NCBI GenBank assembly: GCA_002796325.1
Contig: PCXA01000001.1
Coordinates: 62,001 to 126,000 of the forward strand
Source of the DNA: Deltaproteobacteria bacterium CG11_big_fil_rev_8_21_14_0_20_47_16
GTDB lineage: Bacteria > UBA10199 > GCA-002796325 > 1-14-0-20-47-16
Length of the DNA stretch: 64,000 bases
Direction: 5' to 3'
Each line of letters begins with the position of its first letter. Position 1 is the first letter of the stretch. A program made the position numbers and the translations under genes. The notes beneath the pieces are model-generated. The model did not search any database, was not told where the DNA came from, and saw only the letters and a program-made list of their open reading frames with translations. Of the stretch, positions 43,210 through 52,137 are shown piece after piece.

Positions 43210-43515
43210 TTAGCCCTTTAGTTCTTTCCATGATGTCACGCGCACGCCGCTGGTATGGCGGAATGCGGCGATGACAATGCCTAAGCCTACAGCCGCTTCT
43301 GCTGCCGCAATAATAAAGACAAAAAGTACGGCAACTTGCCCGTCCAAGTGACTGCTAAATCGCGAAAATGCAACGAGTGCTAAGTTGGCAGCAGACAACA
43401 TTAACTCCACCGACATTAAAATAATCAGCAAGTTGCGACGTGTGAGTACGCCAAAGATGCCTATAATGAATAGTAGGCAGCTGATGACAATGTAGTGATG
43501 AACTGTAATTTCCAT
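43210..43515 (-). CDS. nuoK: NADH-quinone oxidoreductase subunit K
   Basis: HHYIVISCLLFIIGIFGVLTRRNLLIILMSVELMLSAANLALVAFSR; VFIIAAAEAAVGLGIVIA. Confidence 0.95.
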   Translation of the reverse strand: MEITVHHYIVISCLLFIIGIFGVLTRRNLLIILMSVELMLSAANLALVAFSRFSSHLDGQVAVLFVFIIAAAEAAVGLGIVIAAFRHTSGVRVTSWKELKG

Positions 43516-43517
43516 TC

Positions 43518-44024
43518 TTACTCCACTGGTTTGCGAGCCAAAATGACCGCACCAATAATTGCAACCAACAACAAGACAGATGTCATTTCAAATGGAACCA
43601 AATAGTCGGTGAGTAGCAATTTGCCGACAGCCTCAATGGTGCCTTCCATTTCATTCGCAACAACACCTTGTGTAAAAAATTGCCGCCATCCAAAGAAGGC
43701 CAATGCAATTACGCCGGCCAAATAGAGTGCAGCACTTCCCTGTACCAATCGATTGCCAGCGATAGTGCGGAGTTTAACTTTTTCAGGTTCTAAATTGAGA
43801 AGCATGATGACGAAAATAAACAGCACCATGATGGCGCCGGCATACAAGATGATTTGCATGATCGCGACAAAGTGGGCGTGGAGTAGTACAAAGAGTGCCG
43901 CAAGAGAGAAGAATGTGCCCACAAGTGATACTGCAGCGCCAATGGGGTTGGGTTGCACAACGACAGTTACCGCCAGGAGGACGGTTGTCACTGCAAAGAA
44001 ATAGAATAGGTAAGCTTCAATCAT
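43518..44024 (-). CDS. nuoJ: NADH-quinone oxidoreductase subunit J
   Basis: MIEAYLFYFFAVTTVLLAVTVVVQPNPIGAAVSLV; QIILYAGAIMVLFIFVIMLLN. Confidence 0.94.
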   Translation of the reverse strand: MIEAYLFYFFAVTTVLLAVTVVVQPNPIGAAVSLVGTFFSLAALFVLLHAHFVAIMQIILYAGAIMVLFIFVIMLLNLEPEKVKLRTIAGNRLVQGSAALYLAGVIALAFFGWRQFFTQGVVANEMEGTIEAVGKLLLTDYLVPFEMTSVLLLVAIIGAVILARKPVE

Positions 44025-44028
44025 AAGT

Positions 44029-45279
44029 TTAATGTACAAACACAAGCCATGCGCTTGTGATAACAATGTTAAATAACGCCACCGGAATCATGCCCTTCCA
44101 ACCCAAGTCCATGAGTTGGTCATAGCGAAACCGTGGCAGTGTCCAGCGCACCCAAATAAAGAATGCGCAGAAGAATAATGTTTTTGCGAGTACCACACCC
44201 ATTTGCAATGCGGCTACTAAAACAGGCCCCACCCAAGTGGGTAACGTTGTGCCGTGAAGAAGTAGTGTGGCACCAATCATCAAGAAACCAATCAACACAT
44301 GGGGAACACCGAAGATCAAAACTTCGTAATCGCGCGCATCGTTATATTTGTGGCGGCGGAATTTGCTGCACAGGAAAAGTCCAAAGGCAATGGCACCCAC
44401 AGCCAATGCGGGTAGGCCCATGCTGAGTGCGGCTTCGGGGTACACGCGAATCCAGTCGAAGTCTAAGCCGGGAAGGTTCCATCCCCCAAAAAAGAGGAGC
44501 GATACAATGAGTGAACCCACAGCGATGTGTGCGTATTCCGCCATGAAGAAGAGTGCAAACTTCATGCTGCTGTATTCAGTGTGGAACCCTGCAACCAGTT
44601 CGGATTCGCCTTCGGCCAAGTCAAATGGGTTGCGGTTGGTTTCGGCAAACAGCGACGTTAAGAATAGGACAAATGCAATCGGTTGTGTGAAAGCGTACCA
44701 GTGGAAGCCTGTTTGCTGAGACACAATTTCGGTGATGCGGACAGTGCCGGTTACTAAAAAGAGCCCGATCAGCGCGAGTCCCATGGCAATTTCATACGAT
44801 ACCATTTGGGCGGATGCGCGCAGTGTGCCCAAGAGTGAGTAGCTGTTGTTAGATGACCAACCGCCCAACATGACACCATAGACGCCAAGAGAACCGATAC
44901 CCAATATATAAAGGATGCCGATATTTAAGTCCGCTACTTGCATGGGGATAGTGAGTCCACCCAAGTGCAGTGGTTCGGCAAATGGCACCACACCAACCGT
45001 TGCGGATGCGACAAAAATGGCAATCATGGGGGCAACCACATAAATGATGCGACTGGCTTTTGTGGGGATGATGTCTTGCTTGCAAAATAGTTTTACCACA
45101 TCGGCCAAGTTGTGGATCATGCCGCCTAAGCGAATCCCTAAAATCTGGGCGCGATTGGGACCACGGCGATCTTGAATGTAAGCACTGCCCTTGCGCTCAA
45201 ACCAGATGAGAACAGGAATGAGTTGCAGAATAAGTGCAACGATGACAATCGCTTTGATGGCAGCAATAATGAGTTCCAT
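44029..45279 (-). CDS. nuoH: NADH-quinone oxidoreductase subunit H
   Basis: ERKGSAYIQDRRGPNRAQILG, FAETNRNPFDLAEGESELVAGFHTEYSSMKFALFFMAEYAH. Confidence 0.96.
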   Translation of the reverse strand: MELIIAAIKAIVIVALILQLIPVLIWFERKGSAYIQDRRGPNRAQILGIRLGGMIHNLADVVKLFCKQDIIPTKASRIIYVVAPMIAIFVASATVGVVPFAEPLHLGGLTIPMQVADLNIGILYILGIGSLGVYGVMLGGWSSNNSYSLLGTLRASAQMVSYEIAMGLALIGLFLVTGTVRITEIVSQQTGFHWYAFTQPIAFVLFLTSLFAETNRNPFDLAEGESELVAGFHTEYSSMKFALFFMAEYAHIAVGSLIVSLLFFGGWNLPGLDFDWIRVYPEAALSMGLPALAVGAIAFGLFLCSKFRRHKYNDARDYEVLIFGVPHVLIGFLMIGATLLLHGTTLPTWVGPVLVAALQMGVVLAKTLFFCAFFIWVRWTLPRFRYDQLMDLGWKGMIPVALFNIVITSAWLVFVH

Positions 45280-46796
45280 TAGTCGACGAGCTTCCCTTCA
45301 TCACCCAACTCATCCCAACGTAGGGACTTATAAGCGGGTACGGATTTGGCCAATAGGTCGAAACAGTCACGTGCGGTGTCTGGAATTTTGCCACCCTCTA
45401 AAAGCGAGATGTGAGAGGCAATGTTCCAAGCGGCCTTGGCTTCGCCGCGCGGTGCAATGGCTTTATGGAAACGCTGCACACGGCCTTGATAGTTGGTGAA
45501 TGTGCCATCTTGTTCGGCAAATGTTGCAAGTGGTAACACTACATCTGCAAATTCAAACTTGGTAGAGCTATTGCTGGAAATAACCACAACCACTTCAGGT
45601 TTTTTGGTGGCAATCGTGTGTAAGTCTGTTTCGCTCGCTTCACCCACAACAAAGAGCAGTTTACATTTTCCAAGGTCGAGCGGCTTAAGGCCCAGCGCCC
45701 TGGTTGTATAGCTGTTGGGATTTTTGTCAGCGCGTCGCAATAGCGTGTCTTCGCTGGGGCTTTCAACAACTTTACCCGTTCCGTATTGAGCAGCACCTGT
45801 CCACTGGGTGGTAACGAGTGAATGCCATGCGGCCAGGTCTTCGTTGCTGAGTTGCGCAGAAAGCAACGCCGCACGTTGATCGGGTGAATAATTTTGCAGG
45901 AGCATGCGTACTTGGTTCCAGGCGTTTTCCCATGTGGTGCGTTCAAGCCCACCTTCTTTGCGAACGAGTGGTGATAAAATACGATCATCATTAATATATT
46001 TATAAGTCACGCGGCCTTCGTCGCACATCCAACATTGGTTTACCGCTTCGTTGTCCCGGGGACGGTAGCGGTACACAACCCCACCTTCGTGATCCATGGT
46101 GATGTTGCAGCCTGTTGAACAGCCCGTGCAAACGGACTTGGTCTTTTGCAAGAACCAGACGCGCTTATTAAATCGGAAGTCGGTAGAGGTCAATGCACCT
46201 ACGGGACAGATATCAACCGTGTTAATACTGTAGGCGTTCTTCATGGGTTGGCCGTTGAACGTTGAAACCGTTGAATGGTCGCCACGGTTATCGATGCATA
46301 ACTCGGCATCACCCGCCACTTCATCGCAGAAGCGCACGCAGCGTGAACAGAGAATGCAGCGTTCATCATCGAGCATCACGCGTTCGCCCAATGGTTTGGC
46401 TTTAGGTTTGTGAACCTTTTCTTCCTTAAAGCGCGAAGGAACAGACGAATATTGGAAGTAGTAGTCTTGCAACTTGCACTCACCGGCTTGATCGCAGATG
46501 GGGCAATCCAGTGGATGGTTAACCAAAATGAATTCGAGCACACTCTTTTGGGCATCAACCACCGCTTGCGATTTGGTGCGGACTTTCATGCCTTCGGCAA
46601 CTGGGGTGTTGCAGGAAATTTCTAACTTTGGGCGGCCTTCGATTTCCACCAAACACATGCGGCAGTTGCCTGCGATAGACAGTTTAGGGTGATAGCAGTA
46701 ATGCGGCACAAACAGGCCCTTGTCCAAACAGACCTGCAAGACCGTTTGGCCTGCTTCAACTTCAAATTCTTTGTCATCAATCGTAATCTTTGGCAT
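45279..46796 (-). CDS. nuoG: NADH-quinone oxidoreductase subunit G (short, 505 aa)
   Basis: 2Fe-2S/4Fe-4S N-terminus (HYCYHPKLSIAGNCRMCLVEIEG, HPLDCPICDQAGECKLQDYY, CILCSRCVRFCDEVAG, CTGCSTGCN) followed by a shortened molybdopterin-oxidoreductase-like part. Confidence 0.93.
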   Translation of the reverse strand: MPKITIDDKEFEVEAGQTVLQVCLDKGLFVPHYCYHPKLSIAGNCRMCLVEIEGRPKLEISCNTPVAEGMKVRTKSQAVVDAQKSVLEFILVNHPLDCPICDQAGECKLQDYYFQYSSVPSRFKEEKVHKPKAKPLGERVMLDDERCILCSRCVRFCDEVAGDAELCIDNRGDHSTVSTFNGQPMKNAYSINTVDICPVGALTSTDFRFNKRVWFLQKTKSVCTGCSTGCNITMDHEGGVVYRYRPRDNEAVNQCWMCDEGRVTYKYINDDRILSPLVRKEGGLERTTWENAWNQVRMLLQNYSPDQRAALLSAQLSNEDLAAWHSLVTTQWTGAAQYGTGKVVESPSEDTLLRRADKNPNSYTTRALGLKPLDLGKCKLLFVVGEASETDLHTIATKKPEVVVVISSNSSTKFEFADVVLPLATFAEQDGTFTNYQGRVQRFHKAIAPRGEAKAAWNIASHISLLEGGKIPDTARDCFDLLAKSVPAYKSLRWDELGDEGKLVD

Positions 46797-46799
46797 CGT

Positions 46800-48080
46800 T
46801 TATTCCCACGTTTGAATCTGTTGCCCTTTACGTAACCCTAATTTTCCAGCGTCTTCGAATTCGTGTCTGAATTTTTGAATGTAACTTTTAACCGGCATGG
46901 CTAGCGCGTCTGAAAATACGCAAATGGTGCGGCCTTGCATGTTGGTAGCAACACTTAATAATAAATCACAATCGCCAGGGCGAACTTCGCCGCGCACCAC
47001 GCGGGCCAAAACTTTTTGAATCCAACCGGTGCCTTCACGGCACGGGGTGCACTGTCCGCAAGATTCGTGGTGGTAGAAGTCGCCCAAAATTTTGAGTGCG
47101 GTGACCATGCACGTTTGGTCATCCATAATGACCATACCACCGGAACCCAACATGGTGCCCGCGGCACCAAGTGATTCGTAATCCAAATTCACTTTCATCG
47201 CTTCTTCGGCAGTGAGGATTGGAACAGACGAACCACCCATAATGACGGCCTTCAACTTGCGACCTTTCCACACACCACCGCATTGCTTCTCTAAAAATTC
47301 TGAGAATGGCAGGCCCAACGGTATTTCATAGTTGCCGGGCTTGTTGATGTGGCCACTTACGCTAAAGAGTTTTGTGCCGGTGGACTTGCCCACGCCGATT
47401 TTGGCGTACTCGGCGGCACCCTTCTCTATTATATAAGGAACCGCCATGAGTGTTTCGACATTGTTCACAACAGTTGGGCATCCAAAGACACCGACAACAG
47501 CTGGGAACGGCGGCTTGATACGTGGCTGGCCCTTTTTACCTTCGAGTGATTCAATGAGCGCGGTTTCTTCACCGCAGATGTAGGCGCCCGCACCACGATG
47601 CATGTAGACGTCTAATTTAAAATCGTGACCGGCAACTTTGTTACCCAAAAATCCTTTGGCGTAGGCTTCGTCGATTGCCCTTTGTAGAATTTGTAGTTCT
47701 TGGAACATTTCACCGCGGATGTAGATGTAGGCCGTGTGAGATTCCAGCGCATAACAGGTGATGATGATGCCTTCGAGCAGCGCATGTGGATCTTTGGTCA
47801 TGAGCTCGCGGTCTTTAAATGTACCTGGCTCTCCTTCGTCGGCATTCACGCACAGGTAAATGGGTTTGCCGGTGGTCTTGGGAACGAACCCCCACTTCAC
47901 ACCTGCCGGAAATCCTGCGCCACCACGGCCTCGCAAGCCACTTGCCTTGACTTCGTCGATGACTTGCGCCGGCGTCATGGTAAACAACTTGCTTAATGTG
48001 GAATAACCACCGGTGGCCATGTAGCCATCAATGGTTGCCGCATTTGAAACTGCAAAGCGTTTGGTTAAAATAGGTTCCAT
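46800..48080 (-). CDS. nuoF: NADH-quinone oxidoreductase subunit F
   Basis: SGLRGRGGAGFPAGVKWGF, CVNADEGEPGTFKDRELM, GAGAYICGEETALIESLEGKKGQPRIKPPFPA, ESCGQCTPCREGTGW. Confidence 0.97.
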   Translation of the reverse strand: MEPILTKRFAVSNAATIDGYMATGGYSTLSKLFTMTPAQVIDEVKASGLRGRGGAGFPAGVKWGFVPKTTGKPIYLCVNADEGEPGTFKDRELMTKDPHALLEGIIITCYALESHTAYIYIRGEMFQELQILQRAIDEAYAKGFLGNKVAGHDFKLDVYMHRGAGAYICGEETALIESLEGKKGQPRIKPPFPAVVGVFGCPTVVNNVETLMAVPYIIEKGAAEYAKIGVGKSTGTKLFSVSGHINKPGNYEIPLGLPFSEFLEKQCGGVWKGRKLKAVIMGGSSVPILTAEEAMKVNLDYESLGAAGTMLGSGGMVIMDDQTCMVTALKILGDFYHHESCGQCTPCREGTGWIQKVLARVVRGEVRPGDCDLLLSVATNMQGRTICVFSDALAMPVKSYIQKFRHEFEDAGKLGLRKGQQIQTWE

Positions 48081-48560
48081 TTATTTCAAATCCTTTAACA
48101 ACTTATCAATGCTTTCACGTGTTAAGTTCAATTGGTAGTCGTCATTCACTTGCATCATGGGCCCGCCACCGCATGCCGCCAAACATTCGACTTCGGATAA
48201 TTTGAATTTACGATCTTCCGTCATTTCACCTGGCTTGATGCCCAATTTTTCTTCTAAGTATTGGGTGGTCTCACCTGCACCGCGCAACCAACAGCAAATG
48301 TTGCGGCAGACTTGCAAATGATATTTGGCAGGTGGTTCCTGATTGTACATGGTGTAGAAGGTGACAACTTCTTGAACATGCGCCGGTGTGCATCCACAAA
48401 TTCGCGCCACTTCAACCATAGCCTCTTTTGAAATCCAGCCCTCTTGATATTGGACTTCCCACAAAATAGGCAGCAACGCCGCTTGCTTATGGTCTGCAGG
48501 ATAATGCGTCAGCAGCTCTTCCACATTTTTCATGCGTTCATTTGTAAATTTAAAACTCAT
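48081..48560 (-). CDS. nuoE: NADH-quinone oxidoreductase subunit E
   Basis: 2Fe-2S thioredoxin-like: VVTFYTMYNQEPPAKYHLQVCRNICCWLRGAGE, EVECLAACGGGPMMQVND. Confidence 0.95.
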   Translation of the reverse strand: MSFKFTNERMKNVEELLTHYPADHKQAALLPILWEVQYQEGWISKEAMVEVARICGCTPAHVQEVVTFYTMYNQEPPAKYHLQVCRNICCWLRGAGETTQYLEEKLGIKPGEMTEDRKFKLSEVECLAACGGGPMMQVNDDYQLNLTRESIDKLLKDLK

Positions 48561-49738
48561 CGATCCAACTCCCCGGCAACGACGTTCAGTGTTCCTAAGA
48601 TAGCAACGGCGTCCGCGATCATTTGTCCCTTAATTAGTTCGGGAAACGCTTGGTAAATGGCAAAGCATGGTGGACGCACTTTGATGCGATAGGGTTTTCC
48701 GCTGCCATCGCTGACAATATAAAAACCCAGTTCACCGTTTGCGGCTTCGGTATATGAATAGACTTCACCCGGTTCCACTTTAATTCCGAACATGATGAGT
48801 TCAAAGTGGCGGATTAAGCCTTCAATTGAATTGTAAACTTCGTGTTTGGGTGGCAACACCACCTGATTGTTGGCCACTTCGATGGGGCCATCTGGTAATT
48901 TGTCGAGCGCTTGTTCAATGATGCGTGTGGATTGCACCATTTCTTCGAAGCGCACAAACAGGCGATCGTAGCAATCGCCCACCACACCCACAGGAACATC
49001 CCAGCTAAAGCGATCGTAATCATAATACGGTGCTGCTTTGCGCACGTCGTAGTCTACACCACAGGCGCGCAAACACGGACCGGTAAATCCCCAGTTGATG
49101 GCGTCTTCTGCGGAAATCACGCCCACGTTTTGGGTGCGATCCATAAAGATGCGATTCTTTTTGAGTAAACCTGTAACATCTTTAACGGCTTTGTTGAGTT
49201 CTTTGAGGCAGCTGCGCAATTCTTTGTCGGAACCCGCTGGCAAGTCTTTGGCAAGTCCACCGACACGCACATAGGTGTTGGTAAGTCGCGCGCCACAGAG
49301 GCGTTCCACCCAGTTGGTCATGGTCTCACGCACATTGAAGAAATACCAGAAGTTGGTGAGCGCGCCCAAGTCGACCAAGTTGGTGCCGATACAGACCAGG
49401 TGGTCCATGATGCGGGACAGTTCGCTAATAATGACGCGAATGTATTGGCAGCGCGGTGGAATTTGCAGTCCCAACAGCTTTTCGACCGCCATGGCATAAC
49501 CCACGTTATTCATAAGTGCAGATAAATAATTCAGGCGATCGGTGTATGGAAAAATTTGGGTGTAAGTATGGTCTTCGGATTCTTTTTCAAAGCAGCGGTG
49601 CAAGTATCCAATTTCAGGGTTGGCATCGACAATGGTTTCACCATCGAGCGTGAGCAATACACGCAGCGTTCCGTGCATGGTGGGATGCGACGGGCCCAGA
49701 TTCAAGTGCATCTTATGTGTGTGTAGCGATAGATCCAT
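48557..49738 (-). CDS. nuoD: NADH-quinone oxidoreductase subunit D
   Basis: LNLGPSHPTMHGTLRVLLTLDGETIVDANPEIGYLHRCFEKESEDHTYTQIFPYTDRLNY. Confidence 0.97.
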   Translation of the reverse strand: MDLSLHTHKMHLNLGPSHPTMHGTLRVLLTLDGETIVDANPEIGYLHRCFEKESEDHTYTQIFPYTDRLNYLSALMNNVGYAMAVEKLLGLQIPPRCQYIRVIISELSRIMDHLVCIGTNLVDLGALTNFWYFFNVRETMTNWVERLCGARLTNTYVRVGGLAKDLPAGSDKELRSCLKELNKAVKDVTGLLKKNRIFMDRTQNVGVISAEDAINWGFTGPCLRACGVDYDVRKAAPYYDYDRFSWDVPVGVVGDCYDRLFVRFEEMVQSTRIIEQALDKLPDGPIEVANNQVVLPPKHEVYNSIEGLIRHFELIMFGIKVEPGEVYSYTEAANGELGFYIVSDGSGKPYRIKVRPPCFAIYQAFPELIKGQMIADAVAILGTLNVVAGELDR

Positions 49739-49741
49739 TGT

Positions 49742-50221
49742 TTAGTCCAATAGTGAAATGGGTGTCGGAATTTGCTGCCGTTTATTCACTGGGTAATCCT
49801 TGCGTAGCGCATGGCCTTCAAACCCTTCGTACGTGAGAAGTCTTCGCAAATACGGATGCCCATCAAAAATAATTCCAAATAAGTCAAATGCCTCGCGCTC
49901 AAACCAATTGGCAGACTTCCAAATTCCAATCACTGTGGGAACGTGGGGATCGGCTTCGGTAACCCGCACCTTGAGACGAATGCGTTTGCGCGTGGATTGG
50001 CTGTACATGTGATACACCACTTCAAAACGATCCTTGCGTTCGGGGTAATCCACACCGCAGACATCCATTAAAAAGTTCATGCTGCAGCTCTCTTGAAGAT
50101 AGCGACAGACATCAATCAAGTGACTGACTTTGATAACAGCAGTATCGTCACCACGAAACGAACTGGTTTCAATAACGGCATCACCAAACTGCTGTTTGAG
50201 TTGATCTAAAAGTTGCTGCAT
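49742..50221 (-). CDS. nuoC: NADH-quinone oxidoreductase subunit C
   Basis: YHMYSQSTRKRIRLKVRV...WKSANWFEREAFDLFGIIFDGHPYLRRLLTYEGFEGHALRKDYPV. Confidence 0.96.
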   Translation of the reverse strand: MQQLLDQLKQQFGDAVIETSSFRGDDTAVIKVSHLIDVCRYLQESCSMNFLMDVCGVDYPERKDRFEVVYHMYSQSTRKRIRLKVRVTEADPHVPTVIGIWKSANWFEREAFDLFGIIFDGHPYLRRLLTYEGFEGHALRKDYPVNKRQQIPTPISLLD

Positions 50222-51051
50222 TATTTATCCCGTTTGCGCTGAAAACCAACATCACCTGACGTGACGGCATCACTGACAATGCCGTACAAAATGCCGTCAT
50301 CGACGTTATTTTTGACATTGGCCAGTTCGGTGCGTGCTGTTTTGCCCACATCGCTGCTGCCGGCCTTTTTAATCAATTCTTCATATGCGGTAATAGCTGC
50401 CTTGCGATATTTTTCGCCGCGCACGATCAGCTCGTCTTCTGCCACACTTCCGTTATAGAGCATCCATGCCCATTTGCGATGGATCCACCAAATGTCTTCG
50501 TTTAAACGTGCGTATAAGAGGCGTGCCTTCAAATTCCACTCACCTTTATACTTATTGATGTAATCTTGTACGCGACCCAAGACATCTTCGGGAGCACCCA
50601 ACAAATTCTTTTCCAATTGAAAATAGGCAGCTTCTGCTGCGGCATCGCTCTTGGGATAGTCGGTGGCAACCTGTTGGTAATGTGTTCCCATGTAGCGAAT
50701 GATGATTTGTGTGGGGAAAAATTGGAACGCGCCGGCACCATAATGCGCATTCATCTTTTCAGCGTATTGTCCCATGCATGCGGGTGTTTTGGGTGAGCCC
50801 TTTTTGCGGTAACATTCTTGTTCGGCGTCGTTATTGACCTGTTCCGCATATTTGTCGAGCGAGCGCCCTAGCCACAAAAGCGCTTCCGGCTTTGTTTTGC
50901 TGTCGGCTGACTTTGTAGCATCTACAAAGAAATCAGCCGCTTCTTTATACTGTCCCTGATTGTAAAGCGATTGTCCTTGCGCAAAATCCACCTTATCTTT
51001 GGCCAATGCGACAGCGGAAACCATCATGAGTGCAATCAGAATGTGTTTCAT
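50221..51051 (-). CDS. exported TPR-like protein of unknown function, embedded in the nuo operon
   Basis: Signal peptide [20 protein letters not shown]; helical-repeat-like [28 protein letters not shown] overlap with nuoB and 1-nt overlap with nuoC. Confidence 0.82.
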   Translation of the reverse strand: MKHILIALMMVSAVALAKDKVDFAQGQSLYNQGQYKEAADFFVDATKSADSKTKPEALLWLGRSLDKYAEQVNNDAEQECYRKKGSPKTPACMGQYAEKMNAHYGAGAFQFFPTQIIIRYMGTHYQQVATDYPKSDAAAEAAYFQLEKNLLGAPEDVLGRVQDYINKYKGEWNLKARLLYARLNEDIWWIHRKWAWMLYNGSVAEDELIVRGEKYRKAAITAYEELIKKAGSSDVGKTARTELANVKNNVDDGILYGIVSDAVTSGDVGFQRKRDK

Positions 51052-51569
51052 GAGTTGCGGACCTCGCGTGCAGGTAAAATGGGAATGACACGGTCATATT
51101 TGGGACGATCTTTGCCTGTAATTTTATCCTGCAACCGTAAAACGGCATGCAACACCTGCTCGGGTCGTGGTGGGCAGCCTGGAATATACACATCCACCGG
51201 AATAATTTCGTCAATACCCTGCAAGGTGCTGTAATTGTCGTAGAATCCGCCGCTGGAGGCGCAGGCGCCCATGGCAATGCACCACTTGGGTGGGCTCATT
51301 TGTTCCCAAACGCGCTTTAGAATGGGCGCCATTTTATAGGTGATGGTGCCCATGACCATCATGAGGTCGGCTTGGCGCGGGGAAAAGCGCACGAGTTCAG
51401 CGCCAAAACGGGAAATATCAAAGTGTGAAGATACAACACCCATGAATTCAATGGCGCAGCAGGCCGTACCAAAGGGCATGGGCCATAGGGAGTTTTTCTG
51501 CCCCCATGCCACGACTTCATCGAGTCGGGTGGTTAAAAAACCATCTGTAAATTCGTTACCACGTGCCAT
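51048..51569 (-). CDS. nuoB: NADH-quinone oxidoreductase subunit B
   Basis: [93 protein letters not shown]. Confidence 0.97.
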   Translation of the reverse strand: MARGNEFTDGFLTTRLDEVVAWGQKNSLWPMPFGTACCAIEFMGVVSSHFDISRFGAELVRFSPRQADLMMVMGTITYKMAPILKRVWEQMSPPKWCIAMGACASSGGFYDNYSTLQGIDEIIPVDVYIPGCPPRPEQVLHAVLRLQDKITGKDRPKYDRVIPILPAREVRNS

Positions 51570-51590
51570 ATGTGTTTACCTGTAATCCTG

Positions 51591-51713
51591 TTGCGGGTCC
51601 TGTCACCGAATTACCCCATTTGTCGGCATCGCCTTCGTTCAATCAAGGAGATTAACCTATCCCGAAGCTCGGCTGCTGGCGAAAATGGGGTCCCCATTCG
51701 GCGCCACCCGCAA
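51591..51713. repeat. nested inverted-repeat element between nuoA and nuoB
   Basis: Three concentric perfect arm pairs: TTGCGGGT/ACCCGCAA (51591-51598/51706-51713), CCGAAT/ATTCGG (51606-51611/51696-51701), CCCCATTT/AAATGGGG (51614-51621/51683-51690). Confidence 0.7.
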
Positions 51714-51724
51714 TCACATCAAAG

Positions 51725-52114
51725 CTATTCCCACTTGAGTGCGCCTTTGCGCACGACATAGAGCCAACCAATCACCAAAACAGCGATAAAGAGCAATCCT
51801 TCAATGAAAATAAATACGCCTAAACCGCTGGCGATGAATTGTTTGAAGAGTGTGGCCCAAGGGAAGAGGAGTGTGACTTCGACGTCAAAGAGTAAAAAGA
51901 CCATGGCCACCATAAAGAACTTAACCGAAAAGCGTTTGCGGGGTGAGTCAGCTGGCTCTAACCCGCATTCATAGGGCTCTAGCCGGACTTTGTTGTATGG
52001 ACGACGACCGATCCATGCAGACAAGCCCACAAACACGCCACCCAAAATCAGCGCAAAAATAAAAAGGACGGCAATTGGAAAATAAGAGGAAAGCACGCGG
52101 GGCTTTTCAGTCAA
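51725..52114 (-). CDS. nuoA: NADH-quinone oxidoreductase subunit A
   Basis: [48 protein letters not shown]. Confidence 0.96.
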   Translation of the reverse strand: MTEKPRVLSSYFPIAVLFIFALILGGVFVGLSAWIGRRPYNKVRLEPYECGLEPADSPRKRFSVKFFMVAMVFLLFDVEVTLLFPWATLFKQFIASGLGVFIFIEGLLFIAVLVIGWLYVVRKGALKWE

Positions 52115-52137
52115 ACCCTATGAGATGTCAATGAATT

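Noticed and set aside
45279-46796. nuoG as a pseudogene
   Set aside because: Although short, the frame is intact, Fe-S motifs are conserved and the stop overlaps nuoH normally; more likely a short natural form.
51591-51713. SRP RNA, 6S RNA, RNase P RNA or tmRNA in the nuoA-nuoB gap
   Set aside because: Characteristic cores (e.g. GGAAGGAAGCAGCC for SRP, tmRNA and RNase P consensus segments) are absent; only the nested stems are supported.
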